Shown: positions 26,106-35,189 of the stretch, one piece after another
Layout of the letters: each line of letters starts with the position of its first letter
Numbering within the stretch: position 1 is the stretch's first letter
Assembly: GCA_934667425.1 (NCBI GenBank)
Contig: CAKULV010000001.1
Span: 62,001-126,000, forward strand
Length of the DNA: 64,000 bases
Reading direction: 5' to 3'
Source: an uncultured Kiritimatiellota bacterium
GTDB lineage: Bacteria > Verrucomicrobiota > Kiritimatiellia > RFP12 > UBA1067
Notes under the pieces: generated by a model
What the model saw: the letters and a program-made list of their open reading frames with translations, nothing else
What the model was told of the DNA's origin: nothing
The model's database searches: none
Made by a program: the position numbers and the translations under genes

Positions 26106-27065
26106 ATGGTAGACACTAAAACAAGCCTTGGAAAGTTGCGCATGTCTACGCCTGTGACGACGGCGAGCGGTACGTTCGGATATGGCATGGAATATGCCGA
26201 TCTGCTTGACTACTCGAAACTTGGCGCGGTTACGGTAAAGGGCGTCCGCCTCGATCCGTGGCCGGGGAACGCCATGCCGCGCCATTGCGAAGTTCCGGGC
26301 GGCGTGGTGAATGCGATCGGCCTGCAGGGCCCCGGCGTAAAGTCGTTTTTGTCCGATTATGTCCCGCACTACAGCAACACGGTGTCCAAGGCGCTCGCAA
26401 CGAACGGTGTCTCAAATGGAGTTGTCCCGCCCCTGATCGTGAACATATGGGGAGGGTCGGTTGAGGAATATGCCGAGGTGGCCGGCATTATATCGGCGGC
26501 GGCGAATGGCGTCATTGGAGCCGTCGAATGCAATGTGAGCTGTCCGAACGTAAAGCAGGGCGGCCATACGTTTGGACAAGACCCGGCAATCCTCGGCCGG
26601 CTCGTGAAGGCGGTGCGGGCGTCGACCGCGCTTCCGCTCATAGTGAAGCTTGCGCCAAACGTCCCCGACCTTAGGCCATATGTGGCCGCATGCGAAGAGA
26701 ACGGTGCGGACGCGCTTTCCTTGATAAACACCATTCCGGCCATGGTGATAGACGTCAAGACGCGGAGGCCTGTCCTCGCGAATGTCTCGGGAGGACTCTC
26801 CGGGCGTTGCGTGCATCCCGTGGCCGTAAAGTGCGTCTACGACGCCCACCGATTCTCGAAGTTGCCGATACTTGCGATGGGTGGCGTATATGGCTGGCAG
26901 GATGCCGTGGAGCTTATGCTTGCGGGTGCATCGGCGGTTGCCGTGGGGACGGCGACGTTTACCGATCCCGGCGCGGCGGCGTCCGTGGCCGATGGCATCG
27001 TGGCCTATTGCGAGGAGAACGGGTTCTCGTCCGTCCGCGAATTGACTGGCGCGATTGCCGCATGA
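26106..27065 (+). CDS. pyrD: Dihydroorotate dehydrogenase, class 1B catalytic subunit
   Basis: 319 residues, GGGAGGA Shine-Dalgarno. Oxidises dihydroorotate to orotate in pyrimidine synthesis with FMN. Diagnostic blocks: TASGTFGYG near the N-terminus, VNAIGLQGPG, and the catalytic cysteine in NVSCPNVKQGG..FG.DP, which is the class 1B form. The C-terminal MGGVYGWQDAVEL...GASAVAVGTA binds the FMN phosphate. Class 1B normally pairs with the PyrK electron-transfer subunit; no pyrK gene lies next to it here. Upstream of an SDR and a U32 gene on the same strand. Confidence 0.92.
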   Translation: MVDTKTSLGKLRMSTPVTTASGTFGYGMEYADLLDYSKLGAVTVKGVRLDPWPGNAMPRHCEVPGGVVNAIGLQGPGVKSFLSDYVPHYSNTVSKALATNGVSNGVVPPLIVNIWGGSVEEYAEVAGIISAAANGVIGAVECNVSCPNVKQGGHTFGQDPAILGRLVKAVRASTALPLIVKLAPNVPDLRPYVAACEENGADALSLINTIPAMVIDVKTRRPVLANVSGGLSGRCVHPVAVKCVYDAHRFSKLPILAMGGVYGWQDAVELMLAGASAVAVGTATFTDPGAAASVADGIVAYCEENGFSSVRELTGAIAA

Positions 27066-27081
27066 CTGCGATGGACTGACC

Positions 27082-27921
27082 ATGTTCCGCAAATTCAACA
27101 CACCTGACGCAGTGCTCATCACCGGAGGGTCAAGCGGCATCGGCGAGGCGTTGGCGGTCGCCTGCGCACGGCGCGGAGTGCGCAACATCTTCATTTGCGG
27201 AAGGAACGCCGAACGCCTTGCGGCGGTGGCCAGGCGCTGTGAGACGGAGGCTCCCGCCGGTGCGGGACCGGTGCGTGTCGTTGGACGGGTGCTGGATGTC
27301 ACCGATTCCCGTCAGATGAGCGACTGGGTGAACGAGTGCGACGGCATTGCGCCGCTTGAGGTCGTATTCTCCAATGCCGGCATAGGCACGGGCGACGAGA
27401 ATGAGAAAAACGTGCGCAGGACATTCGCGACGAACGTCGGCGGTGCGCTTAACGCAGTCCTCCCCGCCATAGAGGCGTTCCGCAAAAGGCGACGCGCCGG
27501 CGGCGGCGAATCGCGCCGGCGGCAGATCGTCATCACGGCGAGCATAGCGGGATACGCTCCGCTTTCCACATGCCCCTCGTATGCGGCGACAAAGGCGGCG
27601 ATGAAGAGCTGGGGATTGTCGCTGCGCGGCATGCTCAAGCGCGAGGGCATAGCGGTGAACGTGGTATGCCCCGGCTTTGTGCGCTCGCGGATAACCGAAC
27701 GGAACACTTGCCCCATGCCGTTCTTCATGGAGGCGGACAAGGCTGCGGCCATAATACTCGATCGCGTAGACCGCAATGTCGGGCTGATCGCGTTCCCGTG
27801 GCCGATGCGCCTTGCGGTCTGGCTCATGTCAATTCTGCCGTGGCGGCTCTCTGAGACGATCTCCCGCATGTTGCCGGAGAAGACGTCTGGCGCAAGGGAT
27901 GCAGGAGGGATCGCGTTTTGA
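27082..27921 (+). CDS. Short-chain dehydrogenase/reductase
   Basis: 279 residues. Rossmann fold with TGGSSGIGEA (NAD(P) binding), FSNAGIG for the NNAG position, and the catalytic YAATK (Tyr-x-x-x-Lys). The hydrophobic C-terminus (LAVWLMSILPW) suggests membrane contact, as in SDRs acting on lipids or sugar-lipids. Start at 27082 is the ATG closest to the fold; an earlier frame start would run into pyrD. The substrate cannot be told. Its stop overlaps the TTG start of the next gene. Confidence 0.85.
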   Translation: MFRKFNTPDAVLITGGSSGIGEALAVACARRGVRNIFICGRNAERLAAVARRCETEAPAGAGPVRVVGRVLDVTDSRQMSDWVNECDGIAPLEVVFSNAGIGTGDENEKNVRRTFATNVGGALNAVLPAIEAFRKRRRAGGGESRRRQIVITASIAGYAPLSTCPSYAATKAAMKSWGLSLRGMLKREGIAVNVVCPGFVRSRITERNTCPMPFFMEADKAAAIILDRVDRNVGLIAFPWPMRLAVWLMSILPWRLSETISRMLPEKTSGARDAGGIAF

Positions 27922-29213
27922 AGGCCCCGGAGATACTTGCGCCGGCCGGCGACATGACTTGCCTTCAGGCGGCTCTCGATGCGGGGGCGGATGCGGTTTA
28001 TTTCGGCCTTGGCGAATTCAATATGCGCCAACGGGCGGGCATCAACTTCTCGGTTGAAGACCTCCCCGAGATAAGGCGCAGGTGCGAAGCGGCGGACACG
28101 TTCACAATTGGCGGGTGTTGCCGTCGCCGCACCAGGCCGGTGAAGCGCTACCTTACGCTCAATGCGATAATGTTCGAGGACGAGATCGGGAAGGTCGAAG
28201 AGCTTATTCGTGCCGCCAGTCCGTACGTCGATGCCTTCATCGTTGCGGACTGGGGCGTGGTCTCGCTGTGCAAGCGGCTTGGAGCGAGGTTCCACGTCTC
28301 CACGCAGATGAGCATTTCCAATTCCGTCGCCGCCAGTTTCGTAAAGGAACAGGGCGCTTCGCGGGTTGTGCTTGCGCGGGAATGCACCCTTGCCGAGGTG
28401 AGGCGGATAGTGGATGCGTGCGGAATCGAGGTGGAGTGCTTCGTCCATGGAGCCCAGTGCGTTGCCGAGTCCGGACGCTGCATGATGAGCCATGAGGCCT
28501 ACGGATGCAGCGCGAACCGGGGCGAGTGCAAGCAGCCTTGCCGCCGCATGTTCCTCGTCAAGGCGGTTGACCTGTATTCCGATGGCGCGGGAAACCCGGT
28601 GCATGATTCGACTACGCAGTTTGTCGTCGAACCGCATACGGTGATGTCTGCGAAGGATCTATGCTCGCTGCCGTTCGTCGACAGGCTCATCGAAGCCGGC
28701 ATCGCGTCGTTCAAGATCGAGGGCCGTGCGCGCAATGCCGAATACGTGATGACGGTTGTGGGCGCATACCGGGAGGCCGTGGACGCGGTTCTCGCCGGGA
28801 ATTATTCTCCGCGGCTTGCCGATAGGCTTGTCGAGCGGACCAGGCGGTTCTTCCATAGGGAATACTCGTGCGGGCTCTATTTCGGCCGGCCCGGAAAGGA
28901 TCAGTTCACGGATACGCCGAACTCGTCCGCCACAGAGGTGAAGCGTCACGTCGGCGTTGTCATGGACTATTTCCTCAAGGCCGGGATTGCGCAGATAAAG
29001 ATCCAGGATGCGCCAATAAGGGTTGGGGACCTTTTGCAGGTGCACGGGCCGACAACCGGCGTACAGGAATTCCGAGTGGAGTCGCTAAGGCGCGACGACG
29101 AGATTCCCGAGATTGCCGAAAAGGGGACGTGGGTTACGATTCCCGCTCCGCGTTGCCGTGTCGGGGACAAGGTGTACCTTATATGCAAGGTGATGGGCAA
29201 GGCTTCCGCGTGA
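27918..29213 (+). CDS. Peptidase U32 family protein, probable tRNA hydroxylation factor
   Basis: 431 residues, TTG start overlapping the upstream stop (TTGA) with AGGAGGG nine bases before. N-terminus ILAPAGD...L.AALDAGADAVYFG is the U32 signature. The block around residues 175-210 has the conserved cysteines (HGAQCVAESGRC...YGCSANRG.C..PCR) that bind an iron-sulfur cluster. In E. coli, U32 relatives TrhP and RlhA hydroxylate tRNA or 23S rRNA (established), so an RNA-modifying role is more likely than proteolysis. Length and the C-terminal beta domain favour the TrhP/YegQ type. Confidence 0.85.
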   Translation: MKAPEILAPAGDMTCLQAALDAGADAVYFGLGEFNMRQRAGINFSVEDLPEIRRRCEAADTFTIGGCCRRRTRPVKRYLTLNAIMFEDEIGKVEELIRAASPYVDAFIVADWGVVSLCKRLGARFHVSTQMSISNSVAASFVKEQGASRVVLARECTLAEVRRIVDACGIEVECFVHGAQCVAESGRCMMSHEAYGCSANRGECKQPCRRMFLVKAVDLYSDGAGNPVHDSTTQFVVEPHTVMSAKDLCSLPFVDRLIEAGIASFKIEGRARNAEYVMTVVGAYREAVDAVLAGNYSPRLADRLVERTRRFFHREYSCGLYFGRPGKDQFTDTPNSSATEVKRHVGVVMDYFLKAGIAQIKIQDAPIRVGDLLQVHGPTTGVQEFRVESLRRDDEIPEIAEKGTWVTIPAPRCRVGDKVYLICKVMGKASA

Positions 29214-29231
29214 AGAGGGGTGGACCTTACG

Positions 29232-30404
29232 ATGATTTCCCGCAAGACATGCGTACGTTTGGTGGCGCTGATCGCGTTTGCGGTCTCGGCCACCGCATTT
29301 TCCGCGAAGCATGCTTCGTTTGACGGGGGCATGTTCGACGCAATGCTGAATTCCGCCATTGGCTTCAACCGGAAGTCCCCAAGCGGCAAGACGCCGCAGA
29401 TGTCGCTGCGGATGGATCCGTCGGAAATGATGGAGGTGTTTCAGGCGTTTCTTGATGTGGAGTCCGTGATGAGGAGGTCCGGCGCAAGGAGGAAGGCGTA
29501 CCTTGCGAAACTCAGGGCTCAGGGGATAGAGGAGGAGCCGATGTCCAAGGCCGGCGTGGCTTTCGAGATTGATGTGCTGAACAACAGGTTCGCATTCGAC
29601 AGATACGGGTATCTCAGCTTTGACGACCGTTTCGTGGAGCCGGATGAACGTCCCGCGCTCGACAGGGCGGCCGCCTTGTACAGGCGATTCCACAGCCGAT
29701 GGATGAAGGACAATGGGCGCACCTCGGACGAAGGGGCGTCCAAGCCGCAGCCTGGCAGGGCGAGAGCCGCAGCGGCGGCAAGGCCGGCAACCACGAACCG
29801 CAACGACGTTATCCTTGATCGCATTGCGGAATGGCGCATCCGCCGTGTCCCGGTGTTCAGGGGATTCGAGGACGACCGCTACCAGGAGCATGATGCGCTC
29901 ATAGTAAGGTGCGTGGACGAGTTCAACCGGGGCCGGGCCGCGTGGGCCGGCGCCACGTCTGCGCAGGGGCGGCAGATCCCCGCGCTCACTACGGCGCTCG
30001 TGAAGTCCCACATGATAGAGGAGACAGGCGGACGCGATGCCCGGTCGCTTGCGGCGTGGGATTCGGATCCCCTGCAGGTGAATGTCCCGGGAGACTGGAG
30101 CGACGCGAAGATGGACGTGGGACTCAGCAAGCCCGCTCGGCGCAATGAAGGCTCTGCCGAACAGAACATCAGGGCGGCTATAAAGTTCCTTGTCCGCAAG
30201 GGGTTCGGCGCGAGCGGCAGGCGGGCCGGAGCGCGGCCGGGCGGGACGTTCGATGGCTGGCAGACCGCGCTGAAACGCTACAACGGGAGGCACGGCGACC
30301 TCGTTGCCGGAAGGGGATACAGCGAAGTGTACGCAGAGCATATCGTCGAACGGGCCAAGGACCCAGGCAGGTTTGTGGCCATAAGAAAGAAAGTGGACAA
30401 GTGA
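29232..30404 (+). CDS. Secreted protein with lysozyme-like C-terminal domain
   Basis: 390 residues from the ATG at 29232 (GAGGGG upstream). Signal peptide MISRKTCVRLVALIAFAVSATAFSA. Residues ~30-220 are unrecognised; a low-complexity Ala/Arg/Pro stretch follows. From about 230 to 390 the pattern LTTALVKSHMIEETGG....AWDSDPLQVNVPGDW and later AIKFLVRKGF...WQTALKRYNG resembles lytic transglycosylase or goose-type lysozyme folds, with E near residue 258 as candidate acid. Probable periplasmic peptidoglycan hydrolase (inference). Confidence 0.55.
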   Translation: MISRKTCVRLVALIAFAVSATAFSAKHASFDGGMFDAMLNSAIGFNRKSPSGKTPQMSLRMDPSEMMEVFQAFLDVESVMRRSGARRKAYLAKLRAQGIEEEPMSKAGVAFEIDVLNNRFAFDRYGYLSFDDRFVEPDERPALDRAAALYRRFHSRWMKDNGRTSDEGASKPQPGRARAAAAARPATTNRNDVILDRIAEWRIRRVPVFRGFEDDRYQEHDALIVRCVDEFNRGRAAWAGATSAQGRQIPALTTALVKSHMIEETGGRDARSLAAWDSDPLQVNVPGDWSDAKMDVGLSKPARRNEGSAEQNIRAAIKFLVRKGFGASGRRAGARPGGTFDGWQTALKRYNGRHGDLVAGRGYSEVYAEHIVERAKDPGRFVAIRKKVDK

Positions 30405-30440
30405 AGGTGGATGCCTGCATCGTGCCATATGGGAGAGTAG

Positions 30441-31193
30441 ATGATGAATACGAAGGTAATGGGCATAGTCAATGTAACGCCGGATTCGTTCTCTGACGGC
30501 GGAAAGTATTTCACTCCTGAGGAGGCTGTCCGTCGCGCAAGGAACATCGCCTCAGATGGGGCGGAGATAATCGATTTCGGCGCAGAGTCTACTCGTCCCG
30601 GCGCGGTCGCGCTTTCGTGGGAGGAGGAGTGGTCGAGGCTTGAGCCTGTGCTCAAGATGTATTTTGACGGACGGACGAGCAGGGGCGTGAGCGGTCGCGG
30701 GGTGTGCGTGTCGATAGACACATATCATCCGGAGACGGCGGAACGCGCCGCGAAGATGGGCGCGAACATCATCAACTGCGTGTATGCCGAGCCGATTCCT
30801 GCGATGGTGGGGCTGCTGAGAAGGTTTGACGGGCTTGAGTTGGTGATGCCGGCCAGTTGCGCCGACCGCTACGCCGGTGATGGCGAAATAATGCCGCGCA
30901 CGTACATAGATCCGATGATCGGGTTTGGGACGACACGCGAAGAGGATCTTGCGCTGATAAGGGCGACTGGAGAGTTGGCAAAGAAGGGCCGTGTTCTCGT
31001 TGGCGCGAGCAGGAAGCGGATCGTCAAGAAGATCACAGGCGAGAAAGTCACCGGCAAAAACATAGGCGGCAATCTCGGAATCGCCGTGTGGTGCGCATTG
31101 CATGGCGCATCCGTGGTTCGGGTGCATGATGTCCGCGAGACATATCAGGCGCTGAAGGTTGTCGATGCGATCGAGGGCGGCGATCTCGCATGA
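30441..31193 (+). CDS. folP: Dihydropteroate synthase
   Basis: 250 residues. Joins 4-aminobenzoate to the pterin diphosphate in folate synthesis. Both signatures are present: MGIVNVTPDSFSDGGKY at the N-terminus and IIDFGAESTRPGA. C-terminal parts also fit: IDPMIGFGTT, VLVGASRKR and VRVHDV. The segment after the fourth strand reads LVMPASCADRY instead of the usual Met-His motif, so the pterin site may be slightly unusual. Start 30441 (or 30444) has GGGAGAG upstream. Confidence 0.9.
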   Translation: MMNTKVMGIVNVTPDSFSDGGKYFTPEEAVRRARNIASDGAEIIDFGAESTRPGAVALSWEEEWSRLEPVLKMYFDGRTSRGVSGRGVCVSIDTYHPETAERAAKMGANIINCVYAEPIPAMVGLLRRFDGLELVMPASCADRYAGDGEIMPRTYIDPMIGFGTTREEDLALIRATGELAKKGRVLVGASRKRIVKKITGEKVTGKNIGGNLGIAVWCALHGASVVRVHDVRETYQALKVVDAIEGGDLA

Positions 31194-31236
31194 GCGTGCG
31201 GGCGCTTTGCCGCTTAAACGTGGAGGCTGTTTTCAC

Positions 31237-32016
31237 ATGAGATGGATCGGTGCGAGCATTGGGGCGTTCCTTGGCGCAAACAGGGGCGGTCTTCTCGGCG
31301 GTGTAATTGGCGCGGTTGTCGGGAACTGGCTTGAGGCGAAAGTTCGCGACGGACTCGGCAAGGGCGGCTCGCAGGGCAAGGACGATGCCGCTGTCGGCGG
31401 CGAGTTCGCGACGCTTGCGGCGCTCTCCGCGATTCTGTCCAAGATGGCAAAGGCAGACGGGCGCATTTCGGCGAGCGAGGTTCGCTATTGCGAACGGGTG
31501 TTTGACATGGTCGGACTGCGTGGCGCCAAGCGCGAGTACTGCATCCGGGTGTTTCAGCGAACGAAGGATGACTCGCACAGCATATATGAGTATGCGGATT
31601 CATTCACGCTCATACAACCCAGCATACACGTCAGGGAAGTCGTATACGGGTTGCTTTGGGATCTCGCTTGCGTTGACAATACCCTATCGCAGGCAGAGCT
31701 TGATATCCTTCGGGCTGTCGTCAAGAATCTTCGCATCAATCCGGCGCTGTTCGAATGGGAGGCCCGCAGAAGGGGCGTCGCCACTGGCGCGGCGGACGGC
31801 GTTGCGCCAGAGGAGGATCCGTACGAGGTCATAGGCTGCTGCGGCAACGCAAGCAATGAAGAGTTGCGAAGCGCCTATCGCGAAAAGGCTAAACAGCTGC
31901 ATCCTGACGTGCTTAAGGCACAGGGGCTTTCGGAGGAATTGATGTCCCGCGCGAATGCGCAGATGTCGCGCATCAATGCCGCGTGGGCGAAGATAAAGAA
32001 GGAGCGGCGTCTCTGA
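31237..32016 (+). CDS. djlA: DjlA-like protein: TerB domain plus J domain
   Basis: 259 residues from the ATG at 31237 (TGGAGG ten bases before). A Gly-rich hydrophobic N-terminus (residues 1-30) likely inserts in the inner membrane, as in DjlA. Residues ~60-170 fit a TerB/DjlA helical bundle (SKMAKADGRIS...DNTLSQAELDIL). Residues ~190-255 form a J domain with the HPD motif (LHPDVL) that stimulates DnaK. Acts as a membrane-tethered co-chaperone (family knowledge). Confidence 0.85.
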   Translation: MRWIGASIGAFLGANRGGLLGGVIGAVVGNWLEAKVRDGLGKGGSQGKDDAAVGGEFATLAALSAILSKMAKADGRISASEVRYCERVFDMVGLRGAKREYCIRVFQRTKDDSHSIYEYADSFTLIQPSIHVREVVYGLLWDLACVDNTLSQAELDILRAVVKNLRINPALFEWEARRRGVATGAADGVAPEEDPYEVIGCCGNASNEELRSAYREKAKQLHPDVLKAQGLSEELMSRANAQMSRINAAWAKIKKERRL

Positions 32017-32050
32017 GGCCGTCCGAAAACGGAGGCGCACTTGGCGATCC

Positions 32051-33478
32051 ATGTGGCGGCACCATTCCATGGCAGACGTTGTGAGTAAAGAAACGCTTGA
32101 CCTGTTCATGCTCAAGCCGGTCCTTCGCGATACCGTGATGGCGATAGCCCATTTGGCCAAAGAGGCTGGCGGACGCGCATTCATTGTCGGCGGGGCCGTG
32201 AGGGACCTTCTCATGGGAAGCCGAGCCGTCAAGGACATCGATATCGAGGTCTTTGGGGTTGAGCCGCGAAAATTGCTGGACGCAATTTCCTCGAGATATC
32301 CTGTGGATCAATGCGGGGCGGCGTTCGGAGTCCTCAAGATAAAGCACGTTGACGTGGATGTGGCGTTGCCGCGCCGCGAATCGAAACATGGTATCGGGCA
32401 CAGGGGATTCCTTGTGGACGCCGATCCGTGGATGTCGGTGAAGGAGGCTGCGGGCAGGCGAGACTTCACGGTCAACGCCATATACTACGATCCTGTCGCC
32501 GGAGAGATTGAAGACCCGTACGGCGGCATTGCCGACATTGAAAGGCGCGTGCTGAGGCACGTGTCGCCGAAGTTTGTCGAAGATCCGTTGCGAGTGCTTC
32601 GCGGGATGCAGTTCGTTGCACGTTTTGGACTTGCGCCTGCGGCGGAGACCGTTGACATATGCCGTACGGTCACCATGGAGGATTTGCCTCCGGAGCGGCT
32701 GTACGGGGAATGGTCGAAACTCATCCTCAAGGGGGAGCGAATAAGCCTTGGGTTGGAGTTTCTGCGCAAAACCGGGTGGCTGGGCTACTTCCCCGAACTG
32801 CAGGCGCTCGTCGGGTGTGGACAGGATCCGCAATGGCACTCTGAAGGCGACGTGTGGAACCACACATGCCGTTGCATCGATTCCTTCGCGAGAGGCAGAA
32901 CGGGGAATGTCAGCGAGGATCTGATCGTCGGGCTTGCCGTCCTTTGCCACGATTTCGGCAAGCCTGCCACAACCGTGTTCCAGGATGGCCACATCAGGTC
33001 TCGTGGCCATGACGAGGCGGGGGTGGGGCCAACGCTGTCCTTCTTGCGGCGGCTCACGAATGAGGAACGGGTGCTGAAGGAGGTGCCTCCGCTTGTGAAG
33101 TGCCATATGCAGCCATTTGCGCTGTATCGGGCGAATGCCGGAGACAGCGCGATCCGCAGGCTCGCGCTGAGGGTGGTTCGCATAGACAGGCTGATTCGGG
33201 TGGCCCGCGCAGACATAGAGGGGAGCGTACCGCTAAATCCGTGCGCCGAGAAGGTCGGTGCCGGGCTTGATTGGCTCGCCATGCGCGCAGAACGGTTGCG
33301 CGTTGCGGCGGCGGCGCCCAGACCGATATTGATGGGGCGGCACCTGATGGATATGGGCTATTCGCCTTCAAACGCCTTTGGCAAATGGCTGTCAGCGGCG
33401 TTTGACGCGCAGCTTGACGGACGCTTTGCCGACCTTCAAGGCGCCATCGCGTATTTCAAGGCGCACATCGCCCCGTGA
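32051..33478 (+). CDS. cca: CCA tRNA nucleotidyltransferase / poly(A) polymerase family with HD domain
   Basis: 475 residues. GGAVRDLLMG (about residue 46) and the metal-binding DIDIE (about 62) form the class II nucleotidyltransferase core that adds CCA to tRNA 3' ends. RRDFTVNAI follows, then LRVLRGMQFVARF. An HD phosphohydrolase motif (CHDFGKP, about residue 299) lies in the C-terminal half, as in several bacterial Cca enzymes that trim 2',3'-cyclic ends. The start is uncertain: the GGAGG at 32031 is rather far from the ATG at 32051, and 32069 is also possible. Confidence 0.88.
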   Translation: MWRHHSMADVVSKETLDLFMLKPVLRDTVMAIAHLAKEAGGRAFIVGGAVRDLLMGSRAVKDIDIEVFGVEPRKLLDAISSRYPVDQCGAAFGVLKIKHVDVDVALPRRESKHGIGHRGFLVDADPWMSVKEAAGRRDFTVNAIYYDPVAGEIEDPYGGIADIERRVLRHVSPKFVEDPLRVLRGMQFVARFGLAPAAETVDICRTVTMEDLPPERLYGEWSKLILKGERISLGLEFLRKTGWLGYFPELQALVGCGQDPQWHSEGDVWNHTCRCIDSFARGRTGNVSEDLIVGLAVLCHDFGKPATTVFQDGHIRSRGHDEAGVGPTLSFLRRLTNEERVLKEVPPLVKCHMQPFALYRANAGDSAIRRLALRVVRIDRLIRVARADIEGSVPLNPCAEKVGAGLDWLAMRAERLRVAAAAPRPILMGRHLMDMGYSPSNAFGKWLSAAFDAQLDGRFADLQGAIAYFKAHIAP

Positions 33479-33524
33479 TTCCAAGTTCTTCTCGCTTTCT
33501 GAAGTGTATATGTGTCGTGCTGTT

Positions 33525-33559
33525 GGGCGGAGAATGTGCAGAATGTTGATTCTTCGCCC
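33525..33559 (+). terminator. Inverted repeat downstream of cca
   Basis: Arms GGGCGGAGAAT (33525-33535) and ATTCTTCGCCC (33549-33559) match in 10 of 11 positions around a 13-base loop. There is no T-run. It may be a cca terminator or a binding site just before the promoter of the next gene. Confidence 0.45.
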
Positions 33560-33568
33560 GAAAGGTGG

Positions 33569-33597
33569 TTGTGTAAATTGCGACAATAGTATATAAT
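33569..33597 (+). promoter_or_regulatory. Promoter of the 33631 ATPase gene
   Basis: TTGTGT (33569-33574), a 17-base spacer, and TATAAT (33592-33597). The gap around it is AT-rich compared with its neighbours. Confidence 0.6.
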
Positions 33598-33630
33598 TCA
33601 CGCCAAAGATTTGAATATGATTGATGGAGG

Positions 33631-35085
33631 ATGGTTGTGTTCGTTGGCCGTGAAGAGCAGCTTGGACAGTTAAAAGCCCTCTGGCGTAAGCCCGTGGCTT
33701 CCTTGGTGACGTGTCGTGGGCGTCGCCGCATTGGGAAATCGACACTGATTGAGGAGTTCGCTCGTCGCAATCGCGTCCGATTTCTGAAACTGGAAGGTCT
33801 TCCGCCACGCAGTGGTGCGACGAATGAAACTCAACTGACGGCATTTGCACGGCAGTTATCCGAGCAGACTGAAAGCGATTTTGCGCCGCTTGCCAATTGG
33901 TTTGATGCATTTGCACGGTTGGACAGATACGTGGATTCACGGGCTAAGACTGTTGTGCTTTTGGATGAGATTTCATGGATGGGCAAGTTTGATGTGAACT
34001 TCTCAGGTGAACTCAAGTACGCTTGGGACAATCGCTTCTCGAAGAAGTCGAAATTAATTGTGGTCTTGTGTGGTTCCGTCTCGAGCTGGATCGACAAGAA
34101 CATCCTTAAAAACCGTGGATTTGTTGGACGTCCGTCGCTGAATCTTGTCATACCTGAACTGTCCATGCGCGAAGCGTATGCCTTTTGGGCAAAGCGACAA
34201 GTGGGTTCCAGAATTGCTTCTCGGGATGTTGTTGACATCCTGTCGGTTGTTGGCGGTGTTCCCAAGTATCTGGAAAGCGTGGATGTCGCGGCATCGGCTG
34301 ATGACAACATTGCCAGACTGTGCTTTAGACCAGGTGGACTTCTCGTGGACGAGTTCGAGGAGATTTTCGATGACTCACTTGACGAGAATCTGGGGTTGAA
34401 AAGGCGGATGTTAGTCACATTGACGGATGGGGCCCGTTCTCCGAATGAATTGGCTGATTCGCTGGGTGTTGAATTTAACGGCCATTTCTCTGCGAGTATG
34501 GGCGAATTGGAGACTGCGGGGTTTGTGGCAAGGGACGAGGGATTTAATCCTGCAACTGGACGGCGTTCAAACTTTGTACGGTATCGCATTTGCGACAATT
34601 ACACGCGCTTTTATCTCAAGTACATTGAGCCTCAACGCAGTTTGATTCGAAAGGGTGCATATAATTTTGTGTCTATAGAGCAGTTACCGGGTTGGAACGC
34701 AGTTCTTGGGCTTCAGTTTGAATCGCTTGTTTGCAACAATTTGGCGCTGCTCCTGAAGGTTCTAAATCTGGATCGGACTTTGCTTCTGTCTGCGTCTCCA
34801 TATCGACAAGGCGAAACGACACGTGCCAGTGGTTGTCAGATCGATCTTCTTCTCCAAACTCGACACACGATCTATCTGATTGAAATCAAACGTCGGGAGC
34901 AGATAGGAGAAGATGTCGTTGCGGAAGTACAGGAGAAAGTCCATAGGCTAAAGGTTCGGCGCGGCATGAGCGTAATTCCCGTTCTTGTGTATGAAGGCCG
35001 ACTTTCTAAGCGAATAGCCGCAGATGGATATTTTGCCAATATTATCTCTGCCGAACGCCTTTTGGGATTAGAAACTTGCGTGTAA
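33631..35085 (+). CDS. ATPase with C-terminal PD-(D/E)xK-like domain (ATPase_2/DUF234 type)
   Basis: 484 residues. N-terminus FVGREEQL then a P-loop GRRRIGKST (about residue 30) and Walker B VVLLDEISW identify the archaeal-type ATPase_2 family. A winged-helix part (LADSLGVEFNGHFSASMGELETAGFV) follows. C-terminal CQIDLLL...IEIKRR near residues 402-420 has the D...ExK spacing of a PD-(D/E)xK nuclease fold, typical of DUF234. Such proteins are common in accessory regions; role unclear, probably nucleic-acid related. Base composition is lower in GC than flanking genes, and it has its own promoter, suggesting transfer. With the GGAGG at 33626, the GTG at 33637 is an equally good start. Confidence 0.8.
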   Translation: MVVFVGREEQLGQLKALWRKPVASLVTCRGRRRIGKSTLIEEFARRNRVRFLKLEGLPPRSGATNETQLTAFARQLSEQTESDFAPLANWFDAFARLDRYVDSRAKTVVLLDEISWMGKFDVNFSGELKYAWDNRFSKKSKLIVVLCGSVSSWIDKNILKNRGFVGRPSLNLVIPELSMREAYAFWAKRQVGSRIASRDVVDILSVVGGVPKYLESVDVAASADDNIARLCFRPGGLLVDEFEEIFDDSLDENLGLKRRMLVTLTDGARSPNELADSLGVEFNGHFSASMGELETAGFVARDEGFNPATGRRSNFVRYRICDNYTRFYLKYIEPQRSLIRKGAYNFVSIEQLPGWNAVLGLQFESLVCNNLALLLKVLNLDRTLLLSASPYRQGETTRASGCQIDLLLQTRHTIYLIEIKRREQIGEDVVAEVQEKVHRLKVRRGMSVIPVLVYEGRLSKRIAADGYFANIISAERLLGLETCV

Positions 35086-35189
35086 AGTCTGCTGGCATTC
35101 TGTCAATCCGGGTGAAGATTTCAGGATCGATCCGTTTCCGGTGGCATTCCATTGAAGCTGATTGAGTATTTTGGTATCCTATCCGCCCA

